Shown here piece by piece: positions 9,004 through 17,750 of a stretch of 33,470 bases of DNA. Each line of letters opens with the position of its first letter. Within the stretch, counting starts at the first letter, position 1. This DNA comes from Actinomycetota bacterium (GTDB lineage Bacteria > Actinomycetota > CADDZG01 > WHSQ01). The DNA lies in contig JACDAL010000007.1 of NCBI GenBank assembly GCA_013695465.1, positions 1 to 33,470 on the forward strand, read 5' to 3'. The notes beneath the pieces were generated by a model. The model did not search any database and was not told where the DNA came from. It saw nothing but the letters and a program-made list of their open reading frames with translations. The position numbers and the translations under genes are program-made.

Positions 9004-10161
9004 GTGGGCGAGGGGCTGAGTTTTTCTTTCACCGAGGAACAACGGGCGTTTCAAGCGTCCATCAGACAGTTGACCGAGGACAAGATCGCGCCGCGAGCGC
9101 AGGAGATCGACGCCACCGATGAGTACCCCTGGGACCTCGATGAGCTGCTCGTCAAGAACGGGTTCACAGCCGTGTCCTATCCCGAGGAGCACGGCGGTGC
9201 GGGCGGAGGAGCGGTCGAGCTGTGCATCCTCGTCGAAGAGATCTCGCGGGCATCGGCGGGGGTGTCGCTAATCCCTGCCGTCAACAAGCTGGGGGCCATT
9301 CCGGTGCTGTTGCACGGCCGGCCCCAGCAGAAGACGATGGTGTGCGAGGGAATCTCCGAAGGCAGACATCGCATGTCCTACTGTCTGACCGAGCCCTCGT
9401 CGGGATCGGATGCGGCGGCGATGAAGAGCCGCGCGGTTGAGGACTCGGATGGCTGGGTGCTCAACGGGTCCAAGCGCTTCATCACCGGCGCCGGCGTCGC
9501 CGACCTGTACACCTACTTCGCCGTTACCGACCCATCCGCTCCGAAGGGGAAAGGCATCACTGCGTTCCTTTTGTCCCAGGACATGCCCGGCTTTTCGCTG
9601 GGCCGCAAAGAGGACAAGATGGGGATCCGAGGCTCGCCCACTCGGGAGGTCGTGCTCGAGGACTGTCGTGCGCCTAGAGAGAGCGTGATCGGGGAGGTCG
9701 ATCAGGGCTTTCAGATCGCCATGCGCACGCTCGATTTCTCCCGGCCCACAATCGCGGCGCAGGCGCTCGGCATCGCCCAGGGCGCGTTCGACGTCGCAGT
9801 CGACTACTGCAAAGAGCGGCAGCAGTTCGGCTCGCCGGTGTCCGCTTTTCAGGGCCTGCAGTTCATGTTCGCGGACATGGCGATGAAGATCGAGACCGCC
9901 CGGCTCGCCGTCTACCGGGCCGCGCTTGCCGTCGACGATGAGGCGTCTGACCTTCCCTACTGGGCCGCCATCGCCAAGTGCTATGCCTCGGATGTCGCCA
10001 TGGACGTGACCACCGATTGCGTCCAGGCGTTGGGAGGGTATGGGTACGTGCGCGACTATCCCGTCGAACGGTTCATGCGCGACGCCAAGATCACGCAGAT
10101 CTATGAAGGCACCAATCAGATCCAGCGCGTGGTGCTCGCCCGGCACCTCTTCGGTGGCTGA
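9004..10161 (+). CDS. Acyl-CoA dehydrogenase
   Basis: A 385-residue FAD enzyme of standard length that introduces the alpha-beta double bond into an acyl-CoA. The N-terminal helical domain (FTEEQRAFQASIRQL), the middle beta domain with CLTEPSSGSDAAAMKSRA and NGSKRFITGAGVADLY, and the C-terminal helical domain with KERQQFGSPVSAFQGLQFMF are all present. QIYEGTNQIQR near the end holds the catalytic Glu of short- and branched-chain type members. Chain-length preference cannot be read. The GTG start sits directly after a promoter-like -10. It is followed after one base by the ATG of the DUF2007-like gene, so the two are co-transcribed. Confidence 0.93.
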   Translation: MGEGLSFSFTEEQRAFQASIRQLTEDKIAPRAQEIDATDEYPWDLDELLVKNGFTAVSYPEEHGGAGGGAVELCILVEEISRASAGVSLIPAVNKLGAIPVLLHGRPQQKTMVCEGISEGRHRMSYCLTEPSSGSDAAAMKSRAVEDSDGWVLNGSKRFITGAGVADLYTYFAVTDPSAPKGKGITAFLLSQDMPGFSLGRKEDKMGIRGSPTREVVLEDCRAPRESVIGEVDQGFQIAMRTLDFSRPTIAAQALGIAQGAFDVAVDYCKERQQFGSPVSAFQGLQFMFADMAMKIETARLAVYRAALAVDDEASDLPYWAAIAKCYASDVAMDVTTDCVQALGGYGYVRDYPVERFMRDAKITQIYEGTNQIQRVVLARHLFGG

Positions 10162-10162
10162 G

Positions 10163-10618
10163 ATGTCGGTCGCCGTCGGCCTGCCGCCTCCCGCCACCTC
10201 CACTCCCACGGGCGGCAACTCGCGCTGGGTGCGTTTGTGCCGAGCGGATAACGACATCGAAGCACATCTGCTGGTGGGGCGACTCACTGAGGCCGGGATC
10301 GAAACCCGAACCATTACCGATCGTGCCGCCCCGAGCGCATGGCTCTATGGGGGCGGAAACCCGTGGGCACCGGTGACCGTCTACGTCTTGAAGATCCAGC
10401 TGGAGGACGCGCACATCGCACTGGCCGAAGCCGCCTTCCAGGGCCCGGCAGCGCCCATGGACGGCACCAGACCAGGGCCGGCCCATCGGCTCCCGTGGAA
10501 ATGGTGGGCGACGGCACTCGCAATGGGGCTGGTGCTGAGCGGCGTCGCCCTTGCTCAGGTGGGGTCGTCGCTCGAAGCGTGCAGAGTCCCCGTCCTGTGC
10601 GACGAATCCCGTCCTTAG
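10163..10618 (+). CDS. DUF2007-like domain protein with C-terminal membrane helix
   Basis: 151 residues. The part from WVRLCRADNDIEAHLLVGRL through VTVYVLKIQLEDAHIALAEA matches the pattern of DUF2007, a small alpha/beta domain proposed to sense or bind something in bacteria but without a known reaction. A single hydrophobic helix, WWATALAMGLVLSGVALAQVG, near the C-terminus anchors it in the membrane. A short Cys-containing tail (ACRVPVLC) follows. It begins one base after the acyl-CoA dehydrogenase stop, hence the same operon. Its function there is unknown. Confidence 0.75.
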   Translation: MSVAVGLPPPATSTPTGGNSRWVRLCRADNDIEAHLLVGRLTEAGIETRTITDRAAPSAWLYGGGNPWAPVTVYVLKIQLEDAHIALAEAAFQGPAAPMDGTRPGPAHRLPWKWWATALAMGLVLSGVALAQVGSSLEACRVPVLCDESRP

Positions 10619-10666
10619 TGCACCTTTGCGCGCAGGAGCTAATGACATCCCAGCAGGAGGACCAAC

Positions 10667-12067
10667 GTGAGCGACAGAACAGAAAGAGACACGCTCGGAG
10701 AAGTACGCGTGCCGGCCGAGGCGCTCTACGGTGCCCAGACGGGTAGAGCGCGCGACAACTTCCGCATCTCGGGGCAACCCCCGCAGCCGGACTATCTGTG
10801 GGGCATGATCGTCGTCAAGAAAGCAGCCGCTCTGGCCAACATGGACACCGGCAGGCTCGATAAACAGATCGGCGATGCGATCGTTAGGGCGGCCAACGAG
10901 GCGATGGCAGGAGAGCACGAGGCGCACTTCGTCATCGACCCGTGGCAAGCGGGGGCCGGGACCTCTCACAACATGAACGTCAACGAGGTGCTCGCTAATC
11001 GCGCCTCGGAGCTTCTCGGTGGCGAACGCGGCGCCGATCGCACAGTCAACGCCAACGACCACGTCAACATGGCACAGTCCTCCAACGATGCCAACCCCAC
11101 CGCGGTCAGGCTCGGCGCCCTGCGCCTGGTGCCGGGCTTGCGAGAGGCCCTCGAGAGGCTTGCAGACGCCTTCGACGCAAAGGCGGGCGAGTTCGACCAT
11201 GTCCTCAAGTCGTCTCGCACGCACCTCCAGGATGCAGTCCCCATGCGCCTCGGCCAGGAATTCTCCGGTTGGGGCGCGGCCGTCCGCATTGCATCCCGGC
11301 GCGTCGGCGAGGCAGCAACAGGTCTGGAGGAGCTCAACATTGGCGCGACCGCCGCCGGCACCGGCATCAATGCCGAGCCCGCATACATCGATGGGATCGT
11401 TGCCCACATCTCGGGTATCACCGGCTTCTCTGTGCGGCGCGGCGACAACTTCTTCCGCCTCACCCAGTCGGGAGCCGACATGGCTCATCTCTCCAGCGCT
11501 GTGCGTAACGCCGCGGTGGAGATTTCCCGCATCGCCTCCGACATCAGGCTCTTGACCTCCGGTCCCCGGACCGGTATTGGAGAGATCATCCTTCCACCGG
11601 TGCAACCGGGTTCCTCGATCATGCCCGGCAAAGTCAATCCGTCGATGGCCGAGATGATGAACATGGTCTGCTTCCAGGTCATCGGTTGCGACGAGGTGTG
11701 CTCGCTCGCCGCTCACGGCGGCCAGCTGGATCTCAACGTGTTCTGGCCGGTGTTTGGTTACAACCTCTTGTTCGGCATGAGGCTACTGAGAAACGGCGTG
11801 CACGCGTTCACCGAGCGCTGTGTGGAGGGGATCGAGGCGGACGAGGCTCGTTGTCGGGAGCTTCTCGAGCAGTCTCTGATGCTTTGCACCGCCCTCACCG
11901 ACTACATCGGTTACGAGCAGACCGCGAAGCTCGCCAAAGAGGCCCACGCCGATCGCAAGACGATTCGCGAGGTCGTTCTGGCGCACGGGCTCATGAACGA
12001 GGACCAGCTCGACAAGGTTCTCGATGTGGCCCCCATGACCGAGCCCGGCGTGCCCGGTCGCGCTTGA
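10667..12067 (+). CDS. aspA: Aspartate ammonia-lyase (aspartase/fumarase superfamily)
   Basis: The 466-residue protein carries the superfamily signature GSSIMPGKVNPSMAEM with the catalytic Ser loop, plus the SSRTHLQDAVPMRLGQEF block. Two diagnostic sites favour aspartase over class II fumarase: AGTSHNMNVNEV (fumarases have GTQ) and NDHVNMAQSSND (fumarases have NDDVN). The stretch LNIGATAAGTGINAEPAYI and the C-terminal PMTEPGVPG also recall Bacillus aspartase. It would deaminate aspartate to fumarate, feeding the citric acid cycle. Some middle and C-terminal parts look fumarase-like, so fumarate hydratase remains possible. The GTG start has a strong AGGAGG site at the proper distance. Confidence 0.7.
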   Translation: MSDRTERDTLGEVRVPAEALYGAQTGRARDNFRISGQPPQPDYLWGMIVVKKAAALANMDTGRLDKQIGDAIVRAANEAMAGEHEAHFVIDPWQAGAGTSHNMNVNEVLANRASELLGGERGADRTVNANDHVNMAQSSNDANPTAVRLGALRLVPGLREALERLADAFDAKAGEFDHVLKSSRTHLQDAVPMRLGQEFSGWGAAVRIASRRVGEAATGLEELNIGATAAGTGINAEPAYIDGIVAHISGITGFSVRRGDNFFRLTQSGADMAHLSSAVRNAAVEISRIASDIRLLTSGPRTGIGEIILPPVQPGSSIMPGKVNPSMAEMMNMVCFQVIGCDEVCSLAAHGGQLDLNVFWPVFGYNLLFGMRLLRNGVHAFTERCVEGIEADEARCRELLEQSLMLCTALTDYIGYEQTAKLAKEAHADRKTIREVVLAHGLMNEDQLDKVLDVAPMTEPGVPGRA

Positions 12068-12089
12068 CTCTCTTCTGTGGGGGATCGGC

Positions 12090-13532
12090 GTGAGAAGAAA
12101 GGAGCGGCTGGGCCCCGACCGGCTCACAGGCATGATCAGGGGCGGACGGGTGCGCCAGCGCAGGTTGCCGCGTCTGTTCAGAAACAAGTGGGCGCTGACC
12201 GGCATCGTCGTGTTGCTGGTCGTGGTCGGCGTTGCGGGCTGGACTGCCTGGCTGTTCTTCTCCACCGAGAAAGGTACCCAGGAGGACATCTCCGGCGTTG
12301 GCAACGGCGACTCCCCCAAGCCCGAGGGAAAGCCCGAGTTGGTGCTGTTGGTGGGCTCCGACTCACGTGTGGGCCTGACCCCTGAGGAGAAGATCGATCT
12401 AGGCGCCGGCGACGTGCCGGGCGAGCGCGCCGACACCCTGATCCTGGCTCAGATCGACCCCGCGACGGAGCACATCACGATGGTGCAGTTTCCGCGCGAC
12501 CTGTGGGTGAGCGTGGGCGATAAGAAGAACAAAATCAACTCCGCCCTGGAGAGCGGGGAGGACGCGCTGGTTCAGGCGGTGGAGGATCTGACCAGGCTCG
12601 ATATCGATCGTTACGTCCAGATCAACATCGCCGGTTTCAAGGATCTCGTCGACGCCATCGGCGGAGTGGACGTGTGCGTTCCCGAGCCCATCGAGTTCGA
12701 TCCCAATACCGGGCTCGAGATCGCCGAGCCCGGTATTGTTCACTTCAGCGGGCGCAAGGCCGTCCGCTTCGTGCGCTCGCGCCACTCGGTTGAGGGAGGC
12801 GATCTGGGCCGCATCCAGAACCAGCAGAAGTTCATGGCTGCGGCTATCGACAAGATCACCTCAGTCGACACACTGCTGCACCTCAGCCGCATCCAGGAGC
12901 TGCAAGGGGTGCTCAAAAAGAACATCACTGTCGACCAGAGCACCGGCCTGTTCGATCTCCTGCGCATGGGACAGCGCTTCCGCGCCTTCAACCCGTCGCA
13001 ATTCGAGGCCTACACCGCCCCCAACCTCGGCATCGGGACGACGGCCAACGGGCTCTCCATAGTCGTACCCGACATGCCGGCCATGAAGGTCATGTTCGAG
13101 GCACTCGCGCGGGAAGAATCACCGGCCGAGGCCGATCAGGTGCCGAACATCGACCCCGACTCGGTGAGCGTCGGCGTCTACAACGGGACCTACAAGGACG
13201 GCGCAGCCGCCGCCGCCGAGCGAGCCCTGGAAAAGGCGATCCGGACCTCTCAGGGCTCTCTGGACGTTGCAGAGGTCGCCAACGCCGAGCGCTTCAACTA
13301 CAGGGAAACGGTGATCGTCTACAGCAAGGACGAGCCGGGGGCCGCCAAGATGGCGAAGTTGGTGTCGGCCGCTGTGCCCGGCGTGAGCTTGAGGGCGGGC
13401 GAGACCAAGTCGGGTATCGACGTCGCCGTGATCGTCGGCCCCAAGCCCCTGCCGACGAAGCCGGTTGTCCAGATTCAAGCCCTGCCCATTCCCAAGCCGG
13501 GGGCCGTCCCGGAGGTTTGCCGCAGTGAATAG
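12090..13532 (+). CDS. LytR-CpsA-Psr (LCP) family cell-wall glycopolymer ligase with LytR_C domain
   Basis: 480 residues. A basic cytoplasmic N-terminus leads to one membrane helix (about 34-56, GIVVLLVVVGVAGWTAWLFF), then an extracellular LCP domain. Its conserved pieces are VLLVGSDSR, ERADTLILAQIDP, TMVQFPRDLWV, KINSALESG, DAIGGVDVCVPEP and RFVRSRHSVEGGDLGRIQNQQ, which carry the Asp and Arg residues that bind Mg and the prenyl pyrophosphate. The C-terminal part (about 350-455, SVSVGVYNGTYKDGAAAAAE) is a LytR_C domain, common in actinobacteria. LCP enzymes move a finished glycan from its lipid carrier to peptidoglycan, a fitting role beside a polysaccharide cluster. The carboxylesterase gene overlaps its end. 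Confidence 0.92.
   Translation: MRRKERLGPDRLTGMIRGGRVRQRRLPRLFRNKWALTGIVVLLVVVGVAGWTAWLFFSTEKGTQEDISGVGNGDSPKPEGKPELVLLVGSDSRVGLTPEEKIDLGAGDVPGERADTLILAQIDPATEHITMVQFPRDLWVSVGDKKNKINSALESGEDALVQAVEDLTRLDIDRYVQINIAGFKDLVDAIGGVDVCVPEPIEFDPNTGLEIAEPGIVHFSGRKAVRFVRSRHSVEGGDLGRIQNQQKFMAAAIDKITSVDTLLHLSRIQELQGVLKKNITVDQSTGLFDLLRMGQRFRAFNPSQFEAYTAPNLGIGTTANGLSIVVPDMPAMKVMFEALAREESPAEADQVPNIDPDSVSVGVYNGTYKDGAAAAAERALEKAIRTSQGSLDVAEVANAERFNYRETVIVYSKDEPGAAKMAKLVSAAVPGVSLRAGETKSGIDVAVIVGPKPLPTKPVVQIQALPIPKPGAVPEVCRSE
12704..12738. repeat. Perfect 14-bp inverted repeat inside the LCP gene
   Basis: CAATACCGGGCTCG (12704-12717) is repeated as its exact reverse complement at 12725-12738 with a 7-base loop. 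It lies in the middle of the LCP reading frame (residues about 205-217) and is followed by only two Ts. The mRNA would form a very stable hairpin there. Confidence 0.85.
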
Positions 13533-14193
13533 CAGCGGCGGACTACGACACGTGATGAGGCCCGCGGCGTCCGAGCCTGCCGGAGTCCTCGTGCTGTTCC
13601 ACGGCCGCGGCGCGGACGAGCACGACCTCTATCCGCTTTTCGACCTCCTCGATCCCGAGCGAAGGCTGCTCGGGGTGTGCCCGCGCGGCCCCCTGTCTTT
13701 GCCGCCGGGCGGAGCCCACTGGTACGTCGTGCGCCGGGTCGGCTATCCCGATGAGGCCACCTTTAGCCCCACCTACGCGGCCGCCGCGGCGTGGCTCGAC
13801 GAGCTGCTCGGTGCGAGCGGCATCCCACTCGAGAAAACCGTGCTCGGCGGCTTCTCCCAGGGAGCGGTGATGAGCTATGCGCTGGGCCTCGGTTCCGGAC
13901 GGCCCCGCCCCGCAGGACTAATGTGCTTCTCGGGCTTCATCCCCGAGGTCGAGGGCTTCGAGCCAGACCTCACCAACGCCTGCGGCCTGCCCATCGCCAT
14001 CGGCCACGGCACGGGGGACCCGGTAATCGAGGTGACCTTCTCCCGCCGGGCCAGGGCGACTCTGGAGGAAGCGGGGGCCGAGGTCACCTATCGGGAGAGC
14101 GACATGGGGCATTCGATCGACCCGGGCTATCTCGCCGAGCTGAGGACCTGGCTCACCCAGCGTTTTGAGCGCCCTAGCGTGCAGAAAACTTGA
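13525..14193 (+). CDS. Phospholipase/carboxylesterase family alpha/beta hydrolase
   Basis: 222 residues from a GTG that overlaps the end of the LCP gene by eight bases, with GGAGG upstream. The fold markers are VLVLFHGRGADEHDLYPLF (oxyanion loop), the nucleophile elbow GGFSQGAVMSYALG (Ser), the acid site GHGTGDPVIEV (Asp) and MGHSIDPGYL (His). This is the PF02230-type small esterase group acting on short acyl or aryl esters. No signal peptide is visible, so it is cytoplasmic. Coupling with the LCP gene suggests co-expression, but the ester substrate is unknown. Confidence 0.88.
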   Translation: MNSSGGLRHVMRPAASEPAGVLVLFHGRGADEHDLYPLFDLLDPERRLLGVCPRGPLSLPPGGAHWYVVRRVGYPDEATFSPTYAAAAAWLDELLGASGIPLEKTVLGGFSQGAVMSYALGLGSGRPRPAGLMCFSGFIPEVEGFEPDLTNACGLPIAIGHGTGDPVIEVTFSRRARATLEEAGAEVTYRESDMGHSIDPGYLAELRTWLTQRFERPSVQKT

Positions 14194-14228
14194 AGCTGGG
14201 ACGGTCAAAACCTTGTCCGAGGCTATTT

Positions 14229-15452
14229 CTAGGCGCGGAGCAGCTCGAAAAACAGGTTCTCGTAGGCCTGGGCGATGACCGCCGGGGACGCCTGGCCCTC
14301 GACATAGCGCCGTCCCGCGGCCCCCATTTTCAGGCGCAGGTCTTCATCCCTCACTAGGGCCTCGACCGCCGCCACGAACGCGCCGGAATCCTCCGGCGGC
14401 ACCACCACACCTCCGCCCGAGCGCTCGACCAGGCGCGCCACCTCCGAGGCCTGATCGACGCTGGCGATCAACGCCCGCCCCGAGGCGAGGATCGAGTAGG
14501 TCTTGGACGGCACGCTGCTGCGGGCCAGGCCTCTCTTGAGGGGGACGAGGTGGATGTCGGCTGCGTTCAACAGCTCGGGCAGTCGCTCCACCGGCTGCAT
14601 GTCGACGAAGCACACGTTGGGAAGTGTGCGCGCAGCGGCCTCGAGCTGGGGGCGGGCCGAGCCTTGGCCGTTGACCACGAAACAGACGTCCTTCTCCGAG
14701 GCGAGCGCACGCGCTGCGTCCAGGACCAGATCGAGCGACTGCGACAGGCCCACATTGCCCGCGTACATGACCACGGTCTTGCCGTCCAGGCCGTGCTCTT
14801 CGCGGTAGGCGTTGTGTTTGTTCCCCGGCGTGATCCAGTCGGTGTCGACGAAGTTGGTGATGACCCTCACCTTGGAGGGTCTGCTGGTCTTGCGGGCGAC
14901 GTTTTTTCTCAGCTCCTCCGACAGCACGGTGACTGCGTCGGCTCGTTCGTAGCAGAACCTCTCGAGCGCAGAGGCTGCTTTGATTAGACCCGGGTTGGTA
15001 AGACGGCCGAGCTCGACGACCACATCGGGATAGACGTCGTGGATCGTGAACACCAACGGGCACGAGCTCCTCTTGGCGACCAGCCATCCCGTCACTCCCA
15101 GCGTCAGCGGAGGGGAAAGCGCCAGGACGCAGTCGAAGCGTCCGGTGAGCAGGGCCGCGGTCGTGGCCAGCGCGCTGAAGCCTAGGAACGACGCCGCCCG
15201 CCGCATGAGGTCTGACTTGTCGCTGCCCGGAAAGGGATGCACACGGACGATCCGCCCCCACGGCGTGTCCTCTGTTCGCACCAGCCTGCCTGCAAAGGCG
15301 CTCTCGACTCGGTGCTCCTTGTAAAAGGGGAACGACGTGACCACCTGTATCTCGTGGCCGCTGCGCCCCAGCTCTTGCACTATGCGGGTGATGACTTCCC
15401 CGGTGGGAGCGAGGTCGGGCTCGAAGTGGGGCGCTACAACACCAAGCCTCAC
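14229..15452 (-). CDS. GT4-like glycosyltransferase (WbuB type)
   Basis: 407 residues with two Rossmann halves. The N-terminal half starts VRLGVVAPHFEPDLAPTGEV and contains VVTSFPFYKEHRV. The C-terminal donor half has VVMYAGNVGLSQSLDLVLDA and the donor-site stretch SVPSKTYSILASGRALIASV. This resembles WbuB-type transferases of O-antigen and colanic acid clusters, which often add an aminosugar. A short hydrophobic stretch near residues 90-130 suggests membrane association. The GTG start overlaps the stop of the preceding transferase (GTGA). It is the last gene of the leftward three-gene operon and converges with the esterase gene. Confidence 0.88.
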   Translation of the reverse strand: MRLGVVAPHFEPDLAPTGEVITRIVQELGRSGHEIQVVTSFPFYKEHRVESAFAGRLVRTEDTPWGRIVRVHPFPGSDKSDLMRRAASFLGFSALATTAALLTGRFDCVLALSPPLTLGVTGWLVAKRSSCPLVFTIHDVYPDVVVELGRLTNPGLIKAASALERFCYERADAVTVLSEELRKNVARKTSRPSKVRVITNFVDTDWITPGNKHNAYREEHGLDGKTVVMYAGNVGLSQSLDLVLDAARALASEKDVCFVVNGQGSARPQLEAAARTLPNVCFVDMQPVERLPELLNAADIHLVPLKRGLARSSVPSKTYSILASGRALIASVDQASEVARLVERSGGGVVVPPEDSGAFVAAVEALVRDEDLRLKMGAAGRRYVEGQASPAVIAQAYENLFFELLRA

Positions 15453-16600
15453 AGAGTCGTCTCGAGGCCGTGGCGATAAGCGTCCTGCAGGATGGAGGCG
15501 GAACGGTCCCAGCCGAACTCGCCTGCTCGGTCGAGGCCGGCTTTTCTGAACGAGTCTGAAAGCTCCGTGTTTTCGAGCATGTCGCGCATTCCATCGGTCC
15601 AGTGGGATGTGTTGTCCGGAGAAACCAACATCCCGGCTGTTCCCAGAACCTCGGGGACCGCAGTCGCGTCGGACGCGATGACCGGGCAGCCTCGCGCCAT
15701 GGCTTCGAGCACGGGGGCGCCGAAGCCTTCGAACCGGGACGGAAACGTGAGCGCGGTGGCTTCCGAGTAGAGGGCCGCTAGGTCCTCGCTCGAGACGTAG
15801 CCGAGACGCCTTACCGACTCTTCAAGCCCCAGCTTGGCGATCTCGGCCTCGATGCGGTCTCCCATCGCGCGCGCCACGCTCCACTCCATCCACGCCTTGG
15901 CGCCGGTGAGCACGAGCAGCGCATCGGGGCGAGCCTCCCGCAGGCGGGAGAACGCCTCCAACAACACGAGGTGGTTCTTGTGCGGGTAGCTGGCCGCCGG
16001 ATAGAGAAAGAAGGGGCCATCGAGCGAGTAGCGGGCGCGTACGTCGCCGGATGTGACCTTGGTAGTGCGCCGCGAGATCCCGTGCGGAACGACTCTGACG
16101 ATGCTGGGGTCGATCCCCAGTCGCTCGATGACGCAGCGGCGAGAGAACTCGCTGGGAGTGAGCACCAGGCGGGCGGCCTCCGCCGAGCGGGGAACCATGG
16201 CTCGCAGATAGGAGAGCTTCGTGCGGGTGAAGTACTCGGGGTAGAAGAGGTACTGGAGGTCGTGGATCGTGAGCATCGGGCGCGAGCGGTGCACGAAGGG
16301 CACAATGCCGCCGGCGTGGTGGACGAGGTCGATTCTGCGTTTGCGGCACTGAGCGGCCAGCCACGTGTTCTCGCCCGCGATGCGAAAAGACTTCCACTGT
16401 CCGCTGAGGGGGGCGTAGGAGACCTTGAAGCTTCTCTCGAGCTCGGGGTGGGAGGAGGCGAGCTGCGGCAGGGCGAAGATCGTGTACTCGAGGTTCGAAG
16501 GACGTTCGGCGATACCGGACAGCAGCCTGGTCATGTAGGTCTCGGAGCCGCCCACCACCCCTGGGAGCATCCACAGCAGGTTGATGCCGACGCGCTTGAT
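15449..16600 (-). CDS. GT4 family glycosyltransferase, apparent ATC start
   Basis: A retaining GT4 enzyme with VPHGISRR, FFLYPAASYPHKNHLVLLEA and the donor-binding EX7E motif in SRFEGFGAPVLEAMARG. The first available ATG (16570) would cut off the conserved first strand KRVGINLLW. The frame is open further upstream. A perfect AGGAGGT (16607-16613) lies six bases before an ATC codon at 16598-16600, and this ATC overlaps the upstream stop as TAATC where TAATG would be usual. I therefore place the start at the ATC, giving 383 residues. A single-base sequence error from ATG is the alternative. It transfers an unknown sugar, probably onto the lipid-linked glycan. Confidence 0.85.
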   Translation of the reverse strand: MKRVGINLLWMLPGVVGGSETYMTRLLSGIAERPSNLEYTIFALPQLASSHPELERSFKVSYAPLSGQWKSFRIAGENTWLAAQCRKRRIDLVHHAGGIVPFVHRSRPMLTIHDLQYLFYPEYFTRTKLSYLRAMVPRSAEAARLVLTPSEFSRRCVIERLGIDPSIVRVVPHGISRRTTKVTSGDVRARYSLDGPFFLYPAASYPHKNHLVLLEAFSRLREARPDALLVLTGAKAWMEWSVARAMGDRIEAEIAKLGLEESVRRLGYVSSEDLAALYSEATALTFPSRFEGFGAPVLEAMARGCPVIASDATAVPEVLGTAGMLVSPDNTSHWTDGMRDMLENTELSDSFRKAGLDRAGEFGWDRSASILQDAYRHGLETTL

Positions 16601-17688
16601 TACGCCACCTCCTCATAGGCGGAGGCGACCAGCTCGGCGGAGCGCTCCCAGGTGAAAGAGGCGGCCCGGGTGCGGCCCAAGAGCTCGAGCCGGGCTCTCA
16701 AGGAGGGCTCGAGCGCCTGCTCGAGGCCCTGCGCGATGGAGCCGGCGTCGAGCGGATCGATCAGCACTCCCGCGCCTTCGGCCAGCTCCTCGGTGGAAGT
16801 ACCGCGTGAGGTCACGACTGCCGTGCCCTGGGACATGGCCTCGAGCACGGGGAAACCGAAGCCCTCGAGCAGGCTCGGAAAGCAGAAGACCTCGGCCCCC
16901 GCATAAAGGGGGCCGAGGTCTGAAGCGGGGACGAAGCCGAGCATTCTGACCCTGTCGTGCACTTTGCGAGTGATCCCGTCGGGATCCTCGTTCCAGCCGC
17001 GCGGGCCGACCAATACGAGATCGAGGTCCTGGTCGAGGCGCACGAAACCGTCCAGCAACCCGGACAGATTCTTTCTGGGCTCGATCGTTCCCGTCCACAA
17101 GATGTAGGGGCGATCGAGGCCGTAGGCCACGCGCACACGTTGCACGTCGGCCTTGTCCGCGGGAGCCATCTCGACCCCCAAGGGCACCACGCGAAGCTTC
17201 GTCTCATCAAAGCCCACCTCGACACAATCGCGCAGAGTTGCTTGGGAGGAGCAGAGCACGAGGTCTGCTTCCGCCATGGCCAGGGCGAGCCCTCGCCGAA
17301 AGAAGGAAACCCCCCTCTTCGTAAACATCTGCGGGAAGCGCCGCCACGCGAGGTCGTGAATCGTCACCAGCAAGGGGGCCGTGCGGGGAGGAATGGCCAT
17401 CGTCGTGGCGTGTATCACGTTCACGGCCCCCGTCGCACTTTGGACCTGCGGCCACCGCAGCTTGTGCCACGACTCGTAGAGGGCGACGCGCGGCAGGCTC
17501 AGGTGGCGTACCGGGATCGCCGGCCGCCACGGCTCCGGAGGGGGTTTGTCGTGCCGGGCGGCCACGCCGACCAGCTCGAGCCCGGGCCTTCTCGTCAACG
17601 CCCGCGCCAGGCCCAGGGCGGCGATCGCGGTCCCCCCTGGGACGCGGTGCCACGATTGCTCCAGAGTGATCGCCGCCCGCAAGCTCAC
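16600..17688 (-). CDS. GT4 family glycosyltransferase
   Basis: 362 residues from GTG 17688. It begins SLRAAITLEQSWHRVPGGTA, the usual first strand and glycine-rich acceptor loop. VTIHDLAWRRFP follows, then YILWTGTIEPRKNLSGLLDG in the donor domain and the EX7E motif in SLLEGFGFPVLEAMSQG. A farther upstream ATG exists, but the extra residues are low-complexity Gly/Trp/Pro. A GAGAAT -10-like element six bases before the GTG also supports the shorter form. It is first in the leftward glycosyltransferase operon and diverges from the SpoIID gene. The sugar donor is unknown. Confidence 0.88.
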   Translation of the reverse strand: MSLRAAITLEQSWHRVPGGTAIAALGLARALTRRPGLELVGVAARHDKPPPEPWRPAIPVRHLSLPRVALYESWHKLRWPQVQSATGAVNVIHATTMAIPPRTAPLLVTIHDLAWRRFPQMFTKRGVSFFRRGLALAMAEADLVLCSSQATLRDCVEVGFDETKLRVVPLGVEMAPADKADVQRVRVAYGLDRPYILWTGTIEPRKNLSGLLDGFVRLDQDLDLVLVGPRGWNEDPDGITRKVHDRVRMLGFVPASDLGPLYAGAEVFCFPSLLEGFGFPVLEAMSQGTAVVTSRGTSTEELAEGAGVLIDPLDAGSIAQGLEQALEPSLRARLELLGRTRAASFTWERSAELVASAYEEVA

Positions 17689-17694
17689 GGCGGG

Positions 17695-17700
17695 ATTCTC
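17695..17700 (-). promoter_or_regulatory. Probable -10 of the leftward glycosyltransferase operon
   Basis: Minus-strand GAGAAT, preceded by TGT as in an extended -10, lies six bases before GTG 17688. The spacing equals that at purM, mce and the acyl-CoA dehydrogenase gene. Confidence 0.35.
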
Positions 17701-17750
17701 ACACGGGCCGGGCCCGCCCCCGCCTCCTGCCCACCAAAGCCCCACCACCA

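Noticed and set aside
10091-11716. 541-codon minus-strand open frame
   Set aside because: It lies antisense to the dehydrogenase end, the DUF2007-like gene and the lyase. Its His/Arg/Gly-rich composition is typical of high-GC shadow frames.
10667-12067. Class II fumarase as first choice for the lyase
   Set aside because: GTS and NDHVN replace the fumarase GTQ and NDDVN, and other blocks match aspartase. It is kept only as an alternative.
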